Source of the DNA: Ostrinia nubilalis
Taxonomy: Eukaryota; Arthropoda; Insecta; Lepidoptera; Crambidae
Reading direction: 5' to 3'
NCBI RefSeq assembly: GCF_963855985.1
Contig: NC_087119.1
Coordinates: 3,202,001 to 3,266,000 of the forward strand
DNA: 64,000 nt
In this document: in pieces, positions 46,761 through 56,968 of the stretch
Layout: each line of letters opens with the position of its first letter
Position numbering within the stretch: the first letter of the stretch is position 1
The notes under the pieces: model-generated
Database searches by the model: none
The model's input: the letters and a program-made list of their open reading frames with translations, nothing else
What the model was told of the DNA's origin: nothing
Program-made: the position numbers and the translations under genes

Positions 46761-47368
46761 GATCAAAACATTTCCGCACATGCGAAATTACGGCTAGATT
46801 TTTATAAATATGTAAAATTTATACAACTTTGATGAGCATTAGCATGAGAACGGGTAGTCCAAAAATATGAATCTATTGTTGTTGATTTTTTTGGCGTTGA
46901 ACTTTGGACTAGGCATACGGCTAGGCAACGTAGTCGTGCATGAGGGTGCAAAGAAGAGGGATAACCACAGTAAGTAACACAGGATCGATCAGCAGAGTTC
47001 AAGGAAGAGGTGCACCAACCGCAGTTAAGGAACGGCTGGGACGAACAAGGATAGGCGCATCAAGCTCGTAAGCCTTGATAGGGTTACACTGGTTGAGGTG
47101 GCCCTTTTCAAGACTTGGAAGCCTGCGGGTAACAAGCCATTGGACGTGGAGAGGGTCATTCATTATGCGTATATTTTCTACTTTGCCGAACTTTAGCGCG
47201 AGAACAGTTTGTCAAAAAAATATGAATTTGGTCTTATTCAATGCAAGATTAAGTGCCCTTCAACCGTCATGAAGACCACTTTTCGATAGGGTAAGTCCTT
47301 TACGCGGTATAACCGGAAAACCGAAAAAACGCCCCTTTCGGGGGCTCCCACCTCTTAAGCACAACTCC

Positions 47369-47771
47369 TATACATGACTCAAAAAATATATGGCATCACT
47401 TACAAAACCTTCAATAACTCAACAAATATCTGCGAAGATGTTGCTTGCACCAGCTTACACTCAAAAATACTATACTTTATTACCTACGACATAAGGTTCA
47501 AATTAGTGTCGAAAATTGACGCGTACTGGGCCACTTTGACGATAATTGGGTCAAAAGTGTCGAGAACTGGTACAAATGGGTCTTTATACAGTTAAATAAT
47601 TATTTGAAATAATTTTTAATATCAACGATAATGAATCAAAATTAACATAAAAGAGTGAGAAACTACCTACCTGACCATGTAATCAGATTATGTCTCGTAC
47701 CAGTGTTGCAAAGTTAGTCAAAGTGAAATAAGTGTCGATTGTGTAAAACGTGTGTATTGGGTAAAACTGTG
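47369..47771. other. No recognisable feature
   Basis: Interval between two inverted repeats. A 73-codon frame (47374-47595) has no motif. Confidence 0.45.
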
Positions 47772-48772
47772 GTACTGCGTGGATAAAAAATATTTTTTTC
47801 TAGCCAAACTATCAGTTTTAGAGGAAAACTTGTAATGACATTTATTCATCAGAATAAAGTAAGCTATCGATAGGTAATTTTTAAAAATAGAAATTGTGAA
47901 AAATAACGCAAAAAATCCATACGCTCATACGATTCAATGGAACGCAGAGACGCGATTGGGGTCTCCCTCCGCGGTGGTATATTTGGCGATTTATTCAAAT
48001 AAAGTGTTCATAAGTGTTAGAGTCATATCTTCTTCCAGGTAAAATATAAAAATGTATAAGTATTAATTTATTTACTTCTAACAATAAGGTATAGCTGAGG
48101 CAGATACACTCTGCCTAGGCTACAAGACATTGCTATGAAGATCATTTCGATGTACACGCAATACCTACCTGTTATTTAGTTTTTCTGAGTTAAACCTACG
48201 TACCTACCTATCTATTCGCCGTTCCCATGGGCGGGCCAGCTGCTGCAGGAAAGGACAGCTGCTCCCTCCTGGAAATCTATTTAATCTTAGCCTAGAATTA
48301 CCCCCCCCCCCCCCCCCCCCGGCCCGAAACTGGGTATGACTTGACCCCTCCCCCCCCCAGGCCCGAAACTGGGTATGACTTGACCCCTCCCCCTCCCCAA
48401 AGGCCAAAAGCTGGGTAAGGCTTGCCCCTCCCCCCAGGACATAAGCATAAGCTGGGTATGACACCCTCCCATGCCAGAAATGCCAGAAACTGGGTATGAC
48501 TTGATCCCCCCCTCCCCCCAGGCCAGAAACTGGGTATTAGCATCATATTATGTATTATTATGTTCAATACAAACAAATCATTAAGTTACACTCACCTCAA
48601 CCGCGTCTCCGCATTGCATCGAATCCTATGAAAATGTGGTTTTTGGATATAGCGATACCTATTTTTCACAATTGTTATTTTTAAAAATTACTGGTCGATA
48701 GGTTACTTTATTTTGATGAATAAAACTGATAGTTTAGCTCGAAAAAAAAAACATTTTCCATCCCAATAGTAC
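47772..48772. repeat. 1.0-kb inverted repeat enclosing a C-rich minisatellite
   Basis: Left arm about 47772-47961, right arm about 48597-48772, roughly 175-190 bp each with visible divergence. Shared blocks include 'aaactatcagtttta', 'ctatcga', 'taatttttaaaaata', 'attgtgaaaaata' and 'cgcgtctc(c/t)gc'. Termini are blurred and no TSD was read. The centre holds the minisatellite at 48301-48537. Looks like a foldback-type DNA element. Confidence 0.75.
48301..48537 (+). repeat. C-rich minisatellite, ~six units of ~38-44 bp
   Basis: A run of 20 C (48301-48320) is followed by units built as 'ggcc(c/a)(g/a)aaactgggtatgac', 'ttgacccctcccc...'. About six units of unequal length are present, the third and fourth most diverged. 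The minus strand has many G-runs and could form G-quadruplexes. Glycine-rich minus-strand frames across it are artefacts. Confidence 0.9.
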
Positions 48773-48829
48773 GCCGGCTGCGCTCGATTCGGATATAGTG
48801 ACGTCACGCGGCCCTGCGTACGTTGACTT

Positions 48830-49214
48830 TTAGCGGCAAAAACGGCCTATGTTCATTACTAATTATCTTCGTAAGTAATGGTCCGATTTGGATAATTCAA
48901 AAAGAACCATCCTTTTCTCGAAGCAATTCAGGCCATTTTCGACTGCCTGTAACTTCGTTGTGGATAAAACTAGAAGGCTGAATTTTCATTAGCTATGCAG
49001 GCATTGTAAAGACACGGTATATTTAAAATTTCATTCAATTTGAACCAGTAGTTTAAGAATTATAACGGGTCAAAGTTACTTAATTTTGTCACTCACTGAC
49101 TCACTGACTGACTCACCGATCATCAAAATTCTAAGGCACTTCTAGCAGACCTAGAAGCTTCAAATTTGGAATATAAGTAGTGTTTGGTGTATGAATCAAG
49201 GAAAAACTAAAATA
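48830..49214 (+). repeat. Probable repeat-derived sequence next to tandem duplication
   Basis: Wording such as 'taatggtccgatttggataa' and a run 'cactcactgactcactgact' resembles the body of dispersed lepidopteran repeats that often carry TGAC microsatellites. No termini identified. It runs into the 106-bp duplication. Confidence 0.4.
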
Positions 49215-49426
49215 TTTGGGGGCACGGTAGTGCAACCGCCAAGTCGAGTGAAATTTTTCAATTTCGGTCCAGTTTTCTAGATACATAACTGCTGTCTACA
49301 AAATACAAAAAGAAATGAGATTTGGGGGCACGGTAGTGCAACCGCCAAGTCGAGTAAAATTTTTCAATTTCGGTCCAGTTTTCTAGATACATAACTGCTG
49401 TCTACAAAATACAAAAAGAAATGAGA
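49215..49426 (+). repeat. Recent tandem duplication, 106 bp x 2
   Basis: Units 49215-49320 and 49321-49426, each starting 'tttgggggcacggtagtgca' and ending 'agaaatgaga', differ at a single position that I can see (gagtgaaat versus gagtaaaat). Immediately followed by the palindrome at 49428. Confidence 0.95.
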
Positions 49427-49427
49427 T

Positions 49428-49746
49428 CCCATCAAAAACAATACTTGTCAAAAAAACCAAGTCTCGCAACTCAGTTGTTCTACGGTAAAAAGTTGTGAGA
49501 TCCATGTTAATACCAAGTCCAGGCCAGGAAATCTTTAACGTTTTACATAAATATATTGACTTGGCCATCGCATTAAAACACGTGTAAATTAAATTATTTA
49601 GTGCGATGGCCAAGTCAATATATTTATGTAAAACGTTAAAGATTTCCTGGCCTGGACTTGGTATTAACATGGATCTCACAACTTTTTACCGTAGAACAAC
49701 TGAGTTGCGAAACTTGGTTTTTTTGACAAGTATTGTTTTTGATGGG
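49428..49746. repeat. Near-perfect 145-bp inverted repeat with 29-base loop
   Basis: Arms 49428-49572 and 49602-49746 pair with one mismatch (aagtctcgc versus aagtttcgc). The loop is 'ttaaaacacgtgtaaattaa' plus nine bases. Such high identity implies recent origin or gene conversion between arms. The 98-codon minus-strand frame (49383-49679) runs through the hairpin and is spurious. No TSD read. Confidence 0.95.
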
Positions 49747-49818
49747 TCTTTCTTATGTCTTGAAAGATTAACGTAGATACTAGTTTTATTGAATTTTCTA
49801 CAATAGTACTGATCCTCA

Positions 49819-49969
49819 TTACGCTCTAGTGAGAGTAGTAGCAAGGTGAGATTTCAAATGCACCATGTGCGTTGGATATTTTACATTATTATTATTACCG
49901 TTAAAATTTCGGCATCTGATCCTACACAAAGGAGTGCAATTTCTGTTGCTACTATTATGTATTCTGTGG
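49819..49969 (+). mobile_element. MITE, copy 1 of a 150-bp family
   Basis: Runs from 'ttacgctctagtgagagtag' to 'attctgtgg'. It matches 55312-55462 in inverted orientation along its length. The ends form an imperfect inverted pair ('tagtag(c/t)aa...aatgcac' against 'tagtagcaa...attgcac'). Superfamily unknown; the CCACAGAATA end resembles that of the P-like elements. Confidence 0.65.
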
Positions 49970-51177
49970 TAAAACCACAGTAAAACACCCAACCTTAATC
50001 ACAAAATTTAAAATCGGTAATGTTTAGATAACAATGATTATAATTATTATTACATTCGAGAGTCAAAACTATTGTTAATAAAGGTATCCCTTTAATGAAA
50101 AATTGATTCGATTGTACATATGGTTTGTGAACCACAGAGCTATTACTGGAACCTGTGGACCATGAATGGCCGACAATCTATAAATTATAAATAACCCGAG
50201 CAAATTAGATAAATATCATTGTTGTACAACAATGACTGAAATATCCGCCTTGTGTTTGTGTGTGGGCACGATTTGGACTCTACTCCTTTGCAAAAAGGCA
50301 TATCTGCAGATGACGTTTGAAATGATGTCAAGTCTGTAATTTGATGATATTTTAATGAGTTCGAATAATAATGGAACTGTAAAAAATATTTGACTAGAGT
50401 ACTAGCAAATACTACCAAAATAAAGGTTCCTACTGAAATGCAGGCTGCTTAGCAGATAAGCATCAAGCAAAATAACACCTAATATCGTAAGCGTAAAGTT
50501 CAGACTCGAGGCAATTAATAAACTTTGCACAGAAAACGAATCTATCACCTCGACCCCAAGAAATATGCACCGTATGCTGATAGAATTAGAACCTTATTAG
50601 CTTGTTGCATTAAATAACTTTTGGGTCTACGAAAGCTTACATGTTACGTGTTTCATTCAAAAATGGAATCATTTTACGTCAAATTAAAACAAAAAAAAAA
50701 ACATGAGAAGATCGAATAGAGTGCAACTGCAAGGATGGCGGTAAAAAATCGGCCACTTATCAAACTAGACATTACTGTTGCAAAATCGCCCCAATTTACA
50801 ATACCATAAGATGCATGTGCGTGACTTCGACCTTCGGAGCATTTTATTTCATCCGGCATTTTCAGTCAAACGTCCAATTTGTTTGTTTCTTACGAACCAC
50901 CGACGTTATATTCCTGAGCGACACATGAATTGACCACTTGGAGCTTTCAGAAAACGATTGTACAACCAATAATATAATTTATATCGAATTGACGTTATAA
51001 TGGAATTATTGGACGTTATTTATTTCCCCCCAAAGTCGGTGTTTTAATTCGTACGGAATTGGACCCGGCCGAGAGGCGGACGCAAAAAGTGATGTAAGTA
51101 AGTTTAAAAAAACTATATTTTGACAAAGCTTAGTCGAATGTTAGATAAATTTTTAGTGCATTTGCATCATAAACTGG
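49970..51177. other. No recognisable feature
   Basis: AT-rich DNA without defined element or gene. Confidence 0.5.
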
Positions 51178-51185
51178 CTCTTTAT

Positions 51186-51854
51186 CAGCGTTGCCAGTTT
51201 TTTTTTTCGCCAAGTCGGGACTTTGGTACTTTTTTAGTGAAAATAGCGGGATTCTTCCGTCAGAAGCGGGACATAGTAAAAAAACGTATACAGTGTGAGT
51301 CACGATAAAGTGCACATATAAATTAAGGTGAAACTAGACCTATTTTTATCGACAAAAAAGAGGTCAAAATTTTTCTTCCAATTACTTATTGTAAAGAAAA
51401 CGTAATAACTTTTAAACTAAGAGGTAGATCCTGATAAAATAAAAACAGTAATAATGCTAAATAATAGGCAATACTAAAAAAAATACATAAAATGCTCAGA
51501 AAATGCCAAAAAATAATAAAAAATTAAACTTTTTGAAAAAAAACTGCTTTTAAATTCGTGTTTTTTTGATAAATTTCTCCAAATAATGCCCCTATAACAG
51601 GTGGTTTTTATTACTTTGTGTTATTCTTTATCGTATTACCTTTGTAAAACCAAAAATCGCATGTCTCTATCCCTATCACAACGTTTGCAATGATCGTTTG
51701 AACAAAGGCCGTCCACCAAATTATTCTCCGCTATAGTCTGGTGAAGTGAGTGTCTCTCTCCAAAAAGCGGGACCGAGCCTGTCCCGCGCGGGACATTTAA
51801 ATTTGATTTAAAAATCGGGACGTCCCGCCAAAATCGGGACGTCTGGCAACGCTG
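51186..51854. mobile_element. Non-autonomous hAT element, perfect 8-bp TSD
   Basis: Both termini read 'cagcgttgccag' when oriented inward (12 bp exact). The duplication ctctttat flanks precisely (51178-51185 and 51855-51862). Subterminal 'cgggac' and 'gtcccg' motifs recur near both ends (at least seven), a common hAT arrangement for transposase binding. The 669-bp interior is AT-rich and non-coding. Confidence 0.95.
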
Positions 51855-51862
51855 CTCTTTAT

Positions 51863-52286
51863 GCACAAACTATTGATAAAATAAATTAATGAAAATTAGT
51901 TTCGTATTATGCACTCATTTAGAGTAACAGAACTCAGAAAAATGTATAATTTAGAACCAATTTTAATTAAATCTAAAGAGCAATATTCATACCCGGTCCA
52001 ATTAGTAACTTTGACCTAAATCGCTCGCGAATAGTTTCAAACTTACCAAGTTGAATTGTATGAGAAGAGTGAAGTTAGATATCAGGAAAATCGATAACTA
52101 ACCGCTGTAAATATTTTGAATGTTTGTGCGAAGGTAGGTAGTTTTGAAAAATATCAAGTCTTATTCTTACTTGTTTGTTTGACGTAATAATACGTCATTC
52201 ATGAGATGTAGAGATACGTCACTTGATGTAGACTTTACTTCATAGGATCATTTCTATACCTACTAAGCTCTTCGCTTGACCTTCAC
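51863..52286. other. No recognisable feature
   Basis: AT-rich interval between the hAT element and P-like copy C. Confidence 0.45.
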
Positions 52287-52293
52287 GCTATGT

Positions 52294-52768
52294 CAGGCCT
52301 GTTCATCTCCGCGAGTTTGCATCGAAAACAAAACACGCGCGACTACCCCTCCTGAGATACCAAATCGACAGGACAATCACGAGCGAGTATTGACACACGC
52401 ACGTATACTTCACCCATTTGCATTGTAAAGACAATAAACCATATGTAAAAACGGTGGTGCAATAATTAATACTCTGCAGTATTTTTAACTGCCTGAATAA
52501 TATTAGAAACACAAAATATAATTCATGCTTATTCATGTATTTCCTCCGCCATTTTTCGCAGTTTGGCACTTCACGTCACACATCATTTTACCGAAGTCAG
52601 CCCTATGTCTTCGGCGCAGTACCGATCACTGACGTTTGTCAACAAAATGGTGCTCGACTCTTGAGACAAGCTAAATTACACCATATTGTTAACGACATTG
52701 AGCATACATTTTTTTAAATACCTTCGCGAAGAAAATCTTCTGTACGAAGTACTTATTATTATTCTGTG
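52294..52768 (+). mobile_element. P-superfamily-like non-autonomous element, copy C
   Basis: Starts 'caggcctgttcatctccgcg', ends 'ttattattctgtg', and is flanked by a perfect 7-bp duplication gctatgt (52287-52293, 52769-52775). The THAP-like exon region is diverged and partly deleted ('ctctgcagtatttttaactg' remains). Copy D follows after 41 bp in the same orientation. Confidence 0.85.
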
Positions 52769-52809
52769 GCTATGTTAACAAATAAATGTATGGGACTAAC
52801 GAGTAATAG

Positions 52810-53342
52810 CAGGCCTGTTCATCTCCGCGAGTTTACATCGAAAACAAAACACGCACGATTGCCCCCTACAAGAGTACTATTCGACAAGGCCTCACATACG
52901 AGCGAACATTGACTCACGCACGCGTATTCTTGTGTATGATGGAAAAAAATAAAGAAAATGGTGTACTAAATACTGTGCAGTAGGTATTTAACTGCCTAAA
53001 TAATAATAAAAACACAGAATGTACTTTTTTAAGTTGCCTGAAGACACTGAGAGGTAAATAAGTAGTTAATATTATTCATGATAATTTATGCTAAATCATG
53101 TATTTCCTCCGCCATTTTCTGCAGATTGGCACCTCACGTCACATCATTTTACCGAAGTCGTCAGCCCTGTAGCTTCGGCGCAGTACCGATCACTGACGTT
53201 TGTCAACAAAACTTCTGACAAACTTGCTTGACTCTTGAGACAAGCTAAATTACACCATATTGTTAATTACATTGAGCATACATTTTTTTAAATACCTTCG
53301 CGAAGTAAAACTTCTGTACGTAGTACTTATTATTATTCTGTG
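52810..53342 (+). mobile_element. P-superfamily-like non-autonomous element, copy D (most complete)
   Basis: 533 bp with the same termini as copy C, flanked by a perfect 7-bp duplication gtaatag (52803-52809, 53343-53349). P-superfamily transposons produce 7-8 bp TSDs (7 bp in the Galileo and 1360 branches). The THAP-like relic starts at the ATGs at 52936 and 52939; a short 'taggta' insertion breaks the frame after VQ, but FNC, LNNNKN and the donor-like 'gagaggtaaataagt' remain. Best available representative of the family. Confidence 0.85.
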
Positions 53343-53349
53343 GTAATAG

Positions 53350-54401
53350 TGCTAAATTGATTACACGATAAATAAGTAGAAGGTATGTGGTTCTTTTGCT
53401 ATTATAATATTTTCTTCGATTAGTTGAGAGAAGAAGAAAAAAAGAGAGTAATAACTCGTCAAAATAAGTTATTTATTACGAAAAAGTGATACAAATAACC
53501 AAGACCCGCGCAAATGCCACTGTAAGCAATTGATATACAGAAGTATGCCTTTAAACTCGTGTATTCTGTTCTGTACTTCTTTGATTACAAACAAGTCAAT
53601 CGTACAACTAAACCAATTTTAATCTTATTCTCATTGGCATAAAGATCACACCGTCTGCAGCTTCCAAAGCAGACTCGTAAACAATAAGCAATATTATTAT
53701 ATTAAAATGTCAGTTGGTACGTGTGTCATTGCTCTCATACATATTAAACTCATTTGGGCCGCGTGCGCCGCACTAATTTAACTAAATATATTTATTGCTA
53801 CTAGCTACTGCACGCGGGTTTTCTTGGCTGAATTCTTTTTATAACTTACATAATATGCAAAAACAAAACATTTAAATTAAAGATTTCTTACACTCGTTTT
53901 TACAAACGATACTTGCTTAAGTGAAGCAGCAAATCGAACGCACAGCGTTGAATAAGAGCTCTGTGATTTGTTCGTGTGTCACCCTGTGCGTCCACGCGCA
54001 CTGTGAGACCTCATAGTAATGTTTATGAATATGGGCGTTAGGCGTTGTTACTGACAATTTAAAAGATTTGATTTAAAAGAGCTGATTTATTAAAAAGAAA
54101 ATTATTGAGCTCCCAGCAAAATAACAACACCATCTATGTTTTAGCCACAGACTTACGCGGCAAACGTTTTGAAGCCAACTAATTTTCATCTATCATAAGG
54201 TTATTGGAGCCTTCGAAATTGTAGGAAATAGTTACTAGTAGTAAGTTTAACTTTACAACAACAAAAATACCCAAAAATGGATAGACATGTAAAAAAACAT
54301 AAAAAAACAGACTTATTTTTACTCATATGATAAAAAAAAGTTTGTTCTCTCCTTTTTATTTCTAGGAGACGACGCCACGAATGGAGACTACCTTATTACA
54401 C
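53350..54401. other. No recognisable gene
   Basis: A possible Helitron 3' remnant ('ctagctactgcacgcgggtt' at 53801) is the only repeat-like item. No open frame of note. Confidence 0.45.
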
Positions 54402-54404
54402 TAA

Positions 54405-54770
54405 GGTCCGGTTTCCACCAAAGCGGAGTGGAGCAGAAAAGTGTGTTGAATAACCAATCAGTGTGCTTACCATGAGTTTACGTTAGGTGTGCTCGCTAGC
54501 GACTGCGTAAAAAAATGACATTTAATTGTATGACATATTGTGCAGCGCCCCTAGTGGCTACTTTCAAGAAACAAAATCTTCATAGAGATTTTTGACGTAC
54601 TCGCTAGCGAGCGCACCTAACGTAAACTCATGGTAGGTACACAGATTTCATTATTTCTTCTTCTCCTCTCCGCTCCAAACGGCGCCGCGCGCCGTCGCTC
54701 TCAAATTCTATAGAAAAATTCGCCAGCCCGATACTTCTCCGCTTTGCTTCGCCTTGGTGGAAACGGAGCC
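54405..54770. mobile_element. PIF/Harbinger-like MITE containing a nested MITE
   Basis: The left end is 'ggtccggtttccacca' and the right end, inverted, 'ggctccgtttccacca'. TAA flanks both sides (54402-54404, 54771-54773). The interior near both ends repeats 'gcggag(a/t)' wording. GG.(C)CCGTTTCCACC ends with a TWA TSD are characteristic of Harbinger MITEs. A second element sits inside at 54470-54633. Confidence 0.85.
54470..54633. mobile_element. TA-flanked MITE nested in the Harbinger-like MITE
   Basis: The ends 'ccatgagtttacgttaggtg' are inverted and match for over 30 bp including 'ctcgctagcga'. TA flanks both sides (54468-54469, 54634-54635). 164 bp, non-coding. Its position shows it inserted after the host MITE. 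Confidence 0.85.
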
Positions 54771-54773
54771 TAA

Positions 54774-55311
54774 TGGGATGCCATAGTTTAACAGTGTCTT
54801 AAAGTCGAAATTGTGTCGGCGATCTCTTTTCTTACTTATTAAAAAAGCCTGCGCAAAAAGTTAATCTTAAACAAACAGACGTCAGTCCACATTTTATTAG
54901 TGAATATGGGTTATTCACATCAGCGGTCGTGAGTCATATCATCATCACGAATGATGTTCGTAACTTGTTATTAATCTTAACCAAGACGATGGAACGACGG
55001 TGTACAGTGAGGTGTAGGTATAAATAACCACCTATTTTCAACCTAAATGCAAAGTATTAAAGTATAAATCGCATCACGGTGTATTTTTGACATATTTATA
55101 ATTAAGCGTGGAAAAAACTATTTTATACATAAATAAATAAAATAAGCTTACAGCTGTAATTAAATTTTGTGGTCGGATTTAATCAACAACTTTGAATTAT
55201 ATGTCCATATTTATTTTAACGCCATCCGTTATATCGTAATGGGAAAATAATATCGTATAAATACTAGCGGCACTTGCTTTTTCGGATGTGCGAATATTGT
55301 ATTTAATTATG
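54774..55311. other. No recognisable feature
   Basis: Nothing with defined ends or coding signature seen. Confidence 0.5.
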
Positions 55312-55462
55312 CCACAGAATACATAATAGTAGCAACAGAAATTGCACTCCCTTGATCAGGATCAGATGCCGACATTTTAATGGTAATAATAATAATGCAA
55401 AATTTCCAACGAACCTGGTGCATTCGAAATCGCACCTTACTACTACGCTCACAAGAGCGCAA
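55312..55462 (-). mobile_element. MITE, copy 2 of the 150-bp family
   Basis: Begins 'ccacagaatacataatagta' on the plus strand and ends 'acgctcacaagagcgcaa'. It is the inverted counterpart of 49819-49969, with several substitutions. Confidence 0.65.
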
Positions 55463-56771
55463 TTTTTTTGTGATCAGAATTGATCTACCTCGCAGCTCAA
55501 GCGTCAGGGTTGTTTAAGCAAAGTAAAATAAATAAAAACTTAATTTTGAGAAGCAATTATTGTATTTACGATTAGTAAACGTTAATCTAGTGGTGTTTGT
55601 ATTTCGTACCATCTCCAAAGTACCTATTAATAAACTTCAGTGTTGCGATAATTCGAAATTGGACAAACAGTTTTAAAAGGTGTAGTGTCGGAAAATAGAC
55701 ACGGTGAAGTAAAGTTAATGTTTTATTAGCTAAAATAATGTTTTTGCTATAGCTTTTTGCCATAAGTATTTCAAATTTATTTTAAAAAAATGCTGTTATT
55801 TTTAATTATTTAAATTACTACAGTTAATTATCATTTTTAAATATTACGATTTTCCATTATAAAGACGAATAACAGTGCTGTTGGAACAATAAACCTTGAT
55901 TGCGACGATGATCGACTGAGCGAGTATAGGTACGCGTGTGTACACAGGCGCGTGGCAGCCATGACTGATTTGCAACTTGAAGTTGTCGCGCGCTGTAGGT
56001 AATTATCTCGGCCGGCATAGGCGAGTGACGGAGGCCTGATTATGCTCAGACGCAAGGCAACGAAGGGCAGCACAGAAAAAGAAACTCTAAATACGGAGCA
56101 TATGGTGCATTTTCGATAACCTCTTAGCCGAGTCTGTTTTGTATCTGAGATATATTTCCATGCTGAACTAAGAGATGGCGCTCCCTGTATATTAGTTCGC
56201 GCTGATGAGTTGTGTGATCTAGAGTCTTCTTGCCAATGCCCAAATGCCCAAAAACCATATAGGGAAAAGGGTTTTGATAAAATGATTATTATAGTAAAAG
56301 AGACAGAAAACTTGAACTGTAAAGATGCATAATGCTGTAAAGATATTTGTACTTCATTCCGCCTCACCAAGCAATTAAAACAAAAGTGTGTAATATTTAA
56401 ACTTATTAAAAACATAATTAGCAATTATTCTCCTTGCGATGTGTCCAGCTATTAATGAGTGTTTTCATAATTACAGGGAGATGCGCTTTTGATAGTTTTT
56501 GAAAACGTTTCATCGTGAAATTTTAACGAGCACTTATTAAATTGTGAATTTGTGACCAATCAACTTTGATTTAATTATAAAAGATACGTAATTGATACGA
56601 ATACTATGATAATTGTGAGGACCGAAGCATTTGACTTCGTTGACGTCGACTTAATATTAATTGGACAATGAGCTTGATTGTTAATTATTTTTAGGAAGGG
56701 TAAAATGGTAAATGTTTGGGAAAATGTGGCCACTCTTAGTACATGAAAGTAGCTGAACACCTCTGTGTTAA
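55463..56771. other. No recognised gene apart from one unproven frame
   Basis: Contains the unproven frame at 55837-56424. No defined element ends were found. Confidence 0.45.
55837..56424 (-). other. 195-codon open frame of unknown status
   Basis: This is the second longest uninterrupted frame in the window. The predicted product begins with a hydrophobic stretch, has another hydrophobic segment around residues 38-65, a Ser/Arg/Thr-rich middle, and a hydrophobic end. I recognise no domain, and no ribosomal or promoter context can be judged in this genome. The underlying DNA from 55900 to 56230 is richer in G and C than the flanks, which lowers stop frequency and makes a chance frame plausible. 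It could also be part of an unrecognised element. Treat as unproven. Confidence 0.2.
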
Positions 56772-56968
56772 GGTTGATTTACACGTATTAAATTGTTAAG
56801 TAGGTAACTAAATTTTAATTTACTTTTAAGTGATTAGTTGAAAGTAAACACAGAATTTAGTTGCTAGTTAAAATTTAGTTAACAACTAAATTTCAACTTG
56901 CAACTCGAGTTTACATGCAATTTGATCATTTAAAATTAAGTTACCGACTTAAGACGTGTAAATCAGCC
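56772..56968. mobile_element. MITE with 'GG(T/C)TGATTTACACGT' ends
   Basis: Left 'ggttgatttacacgt' and right (inverted) 'ggctgatttacacgt' match but for one base; inner repeats of 'actaaattt' and 'agttaa' pair further. Flanks are taa on the left and ttg on the right, so a TWA duplication would need mutation. Probably PIF/Harbinger-like. 197 bp, non-coding. Confidence 0.7.

Larger units (their letters stand above)
45457..47368. repeat. 1.9-kb inverted repeat with ~600-bp arms
   Basis: Arms 45457-46049 and 46723-47368 are inverted copies with moderate divergence and a ~50-bp insertion in the right arm (around 46945-47000). Outer ends read 'ggagttgt(a/g)cttaag', then 'cccccgaaaggggcg', 'ttccggttataccgcgtaaa'. 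The spacer contains three Helitron-like pieces, and the inner arm ends ('gttgcgaaaacggggaaaa') derive from Helitron sequence. No TSD could be read. Paired open frames of 62 and 65 codons (45562-45750 minus, 47075-47272 plus) are the same segment in each arm; they differ mostly by amino-acid-changing substitutions, so they are not under visible constraint. Confidence 0.85.

Noticed and set aside
45562..47272. Matching 62- and 65-codon frames in the two arms of the large inverted repeat, as a possible conserved gene
   Set aside because: They are the same DNA in two arms. Most differences change the amino acid, so there is no sign of protein-level selection.
48204..48576. Several glycine-rich minus-strand frames
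   Set aside because: They are frames through the C-rich minisatellite and poly-C run, with repeated units giving repeated peptides; no real gene signal.
49383..49679. 98-codon minus-strand frame
   Set aside because: It crosses a near-perfect palindrome, so both halves are reverse complements of each other; coding is not credible.
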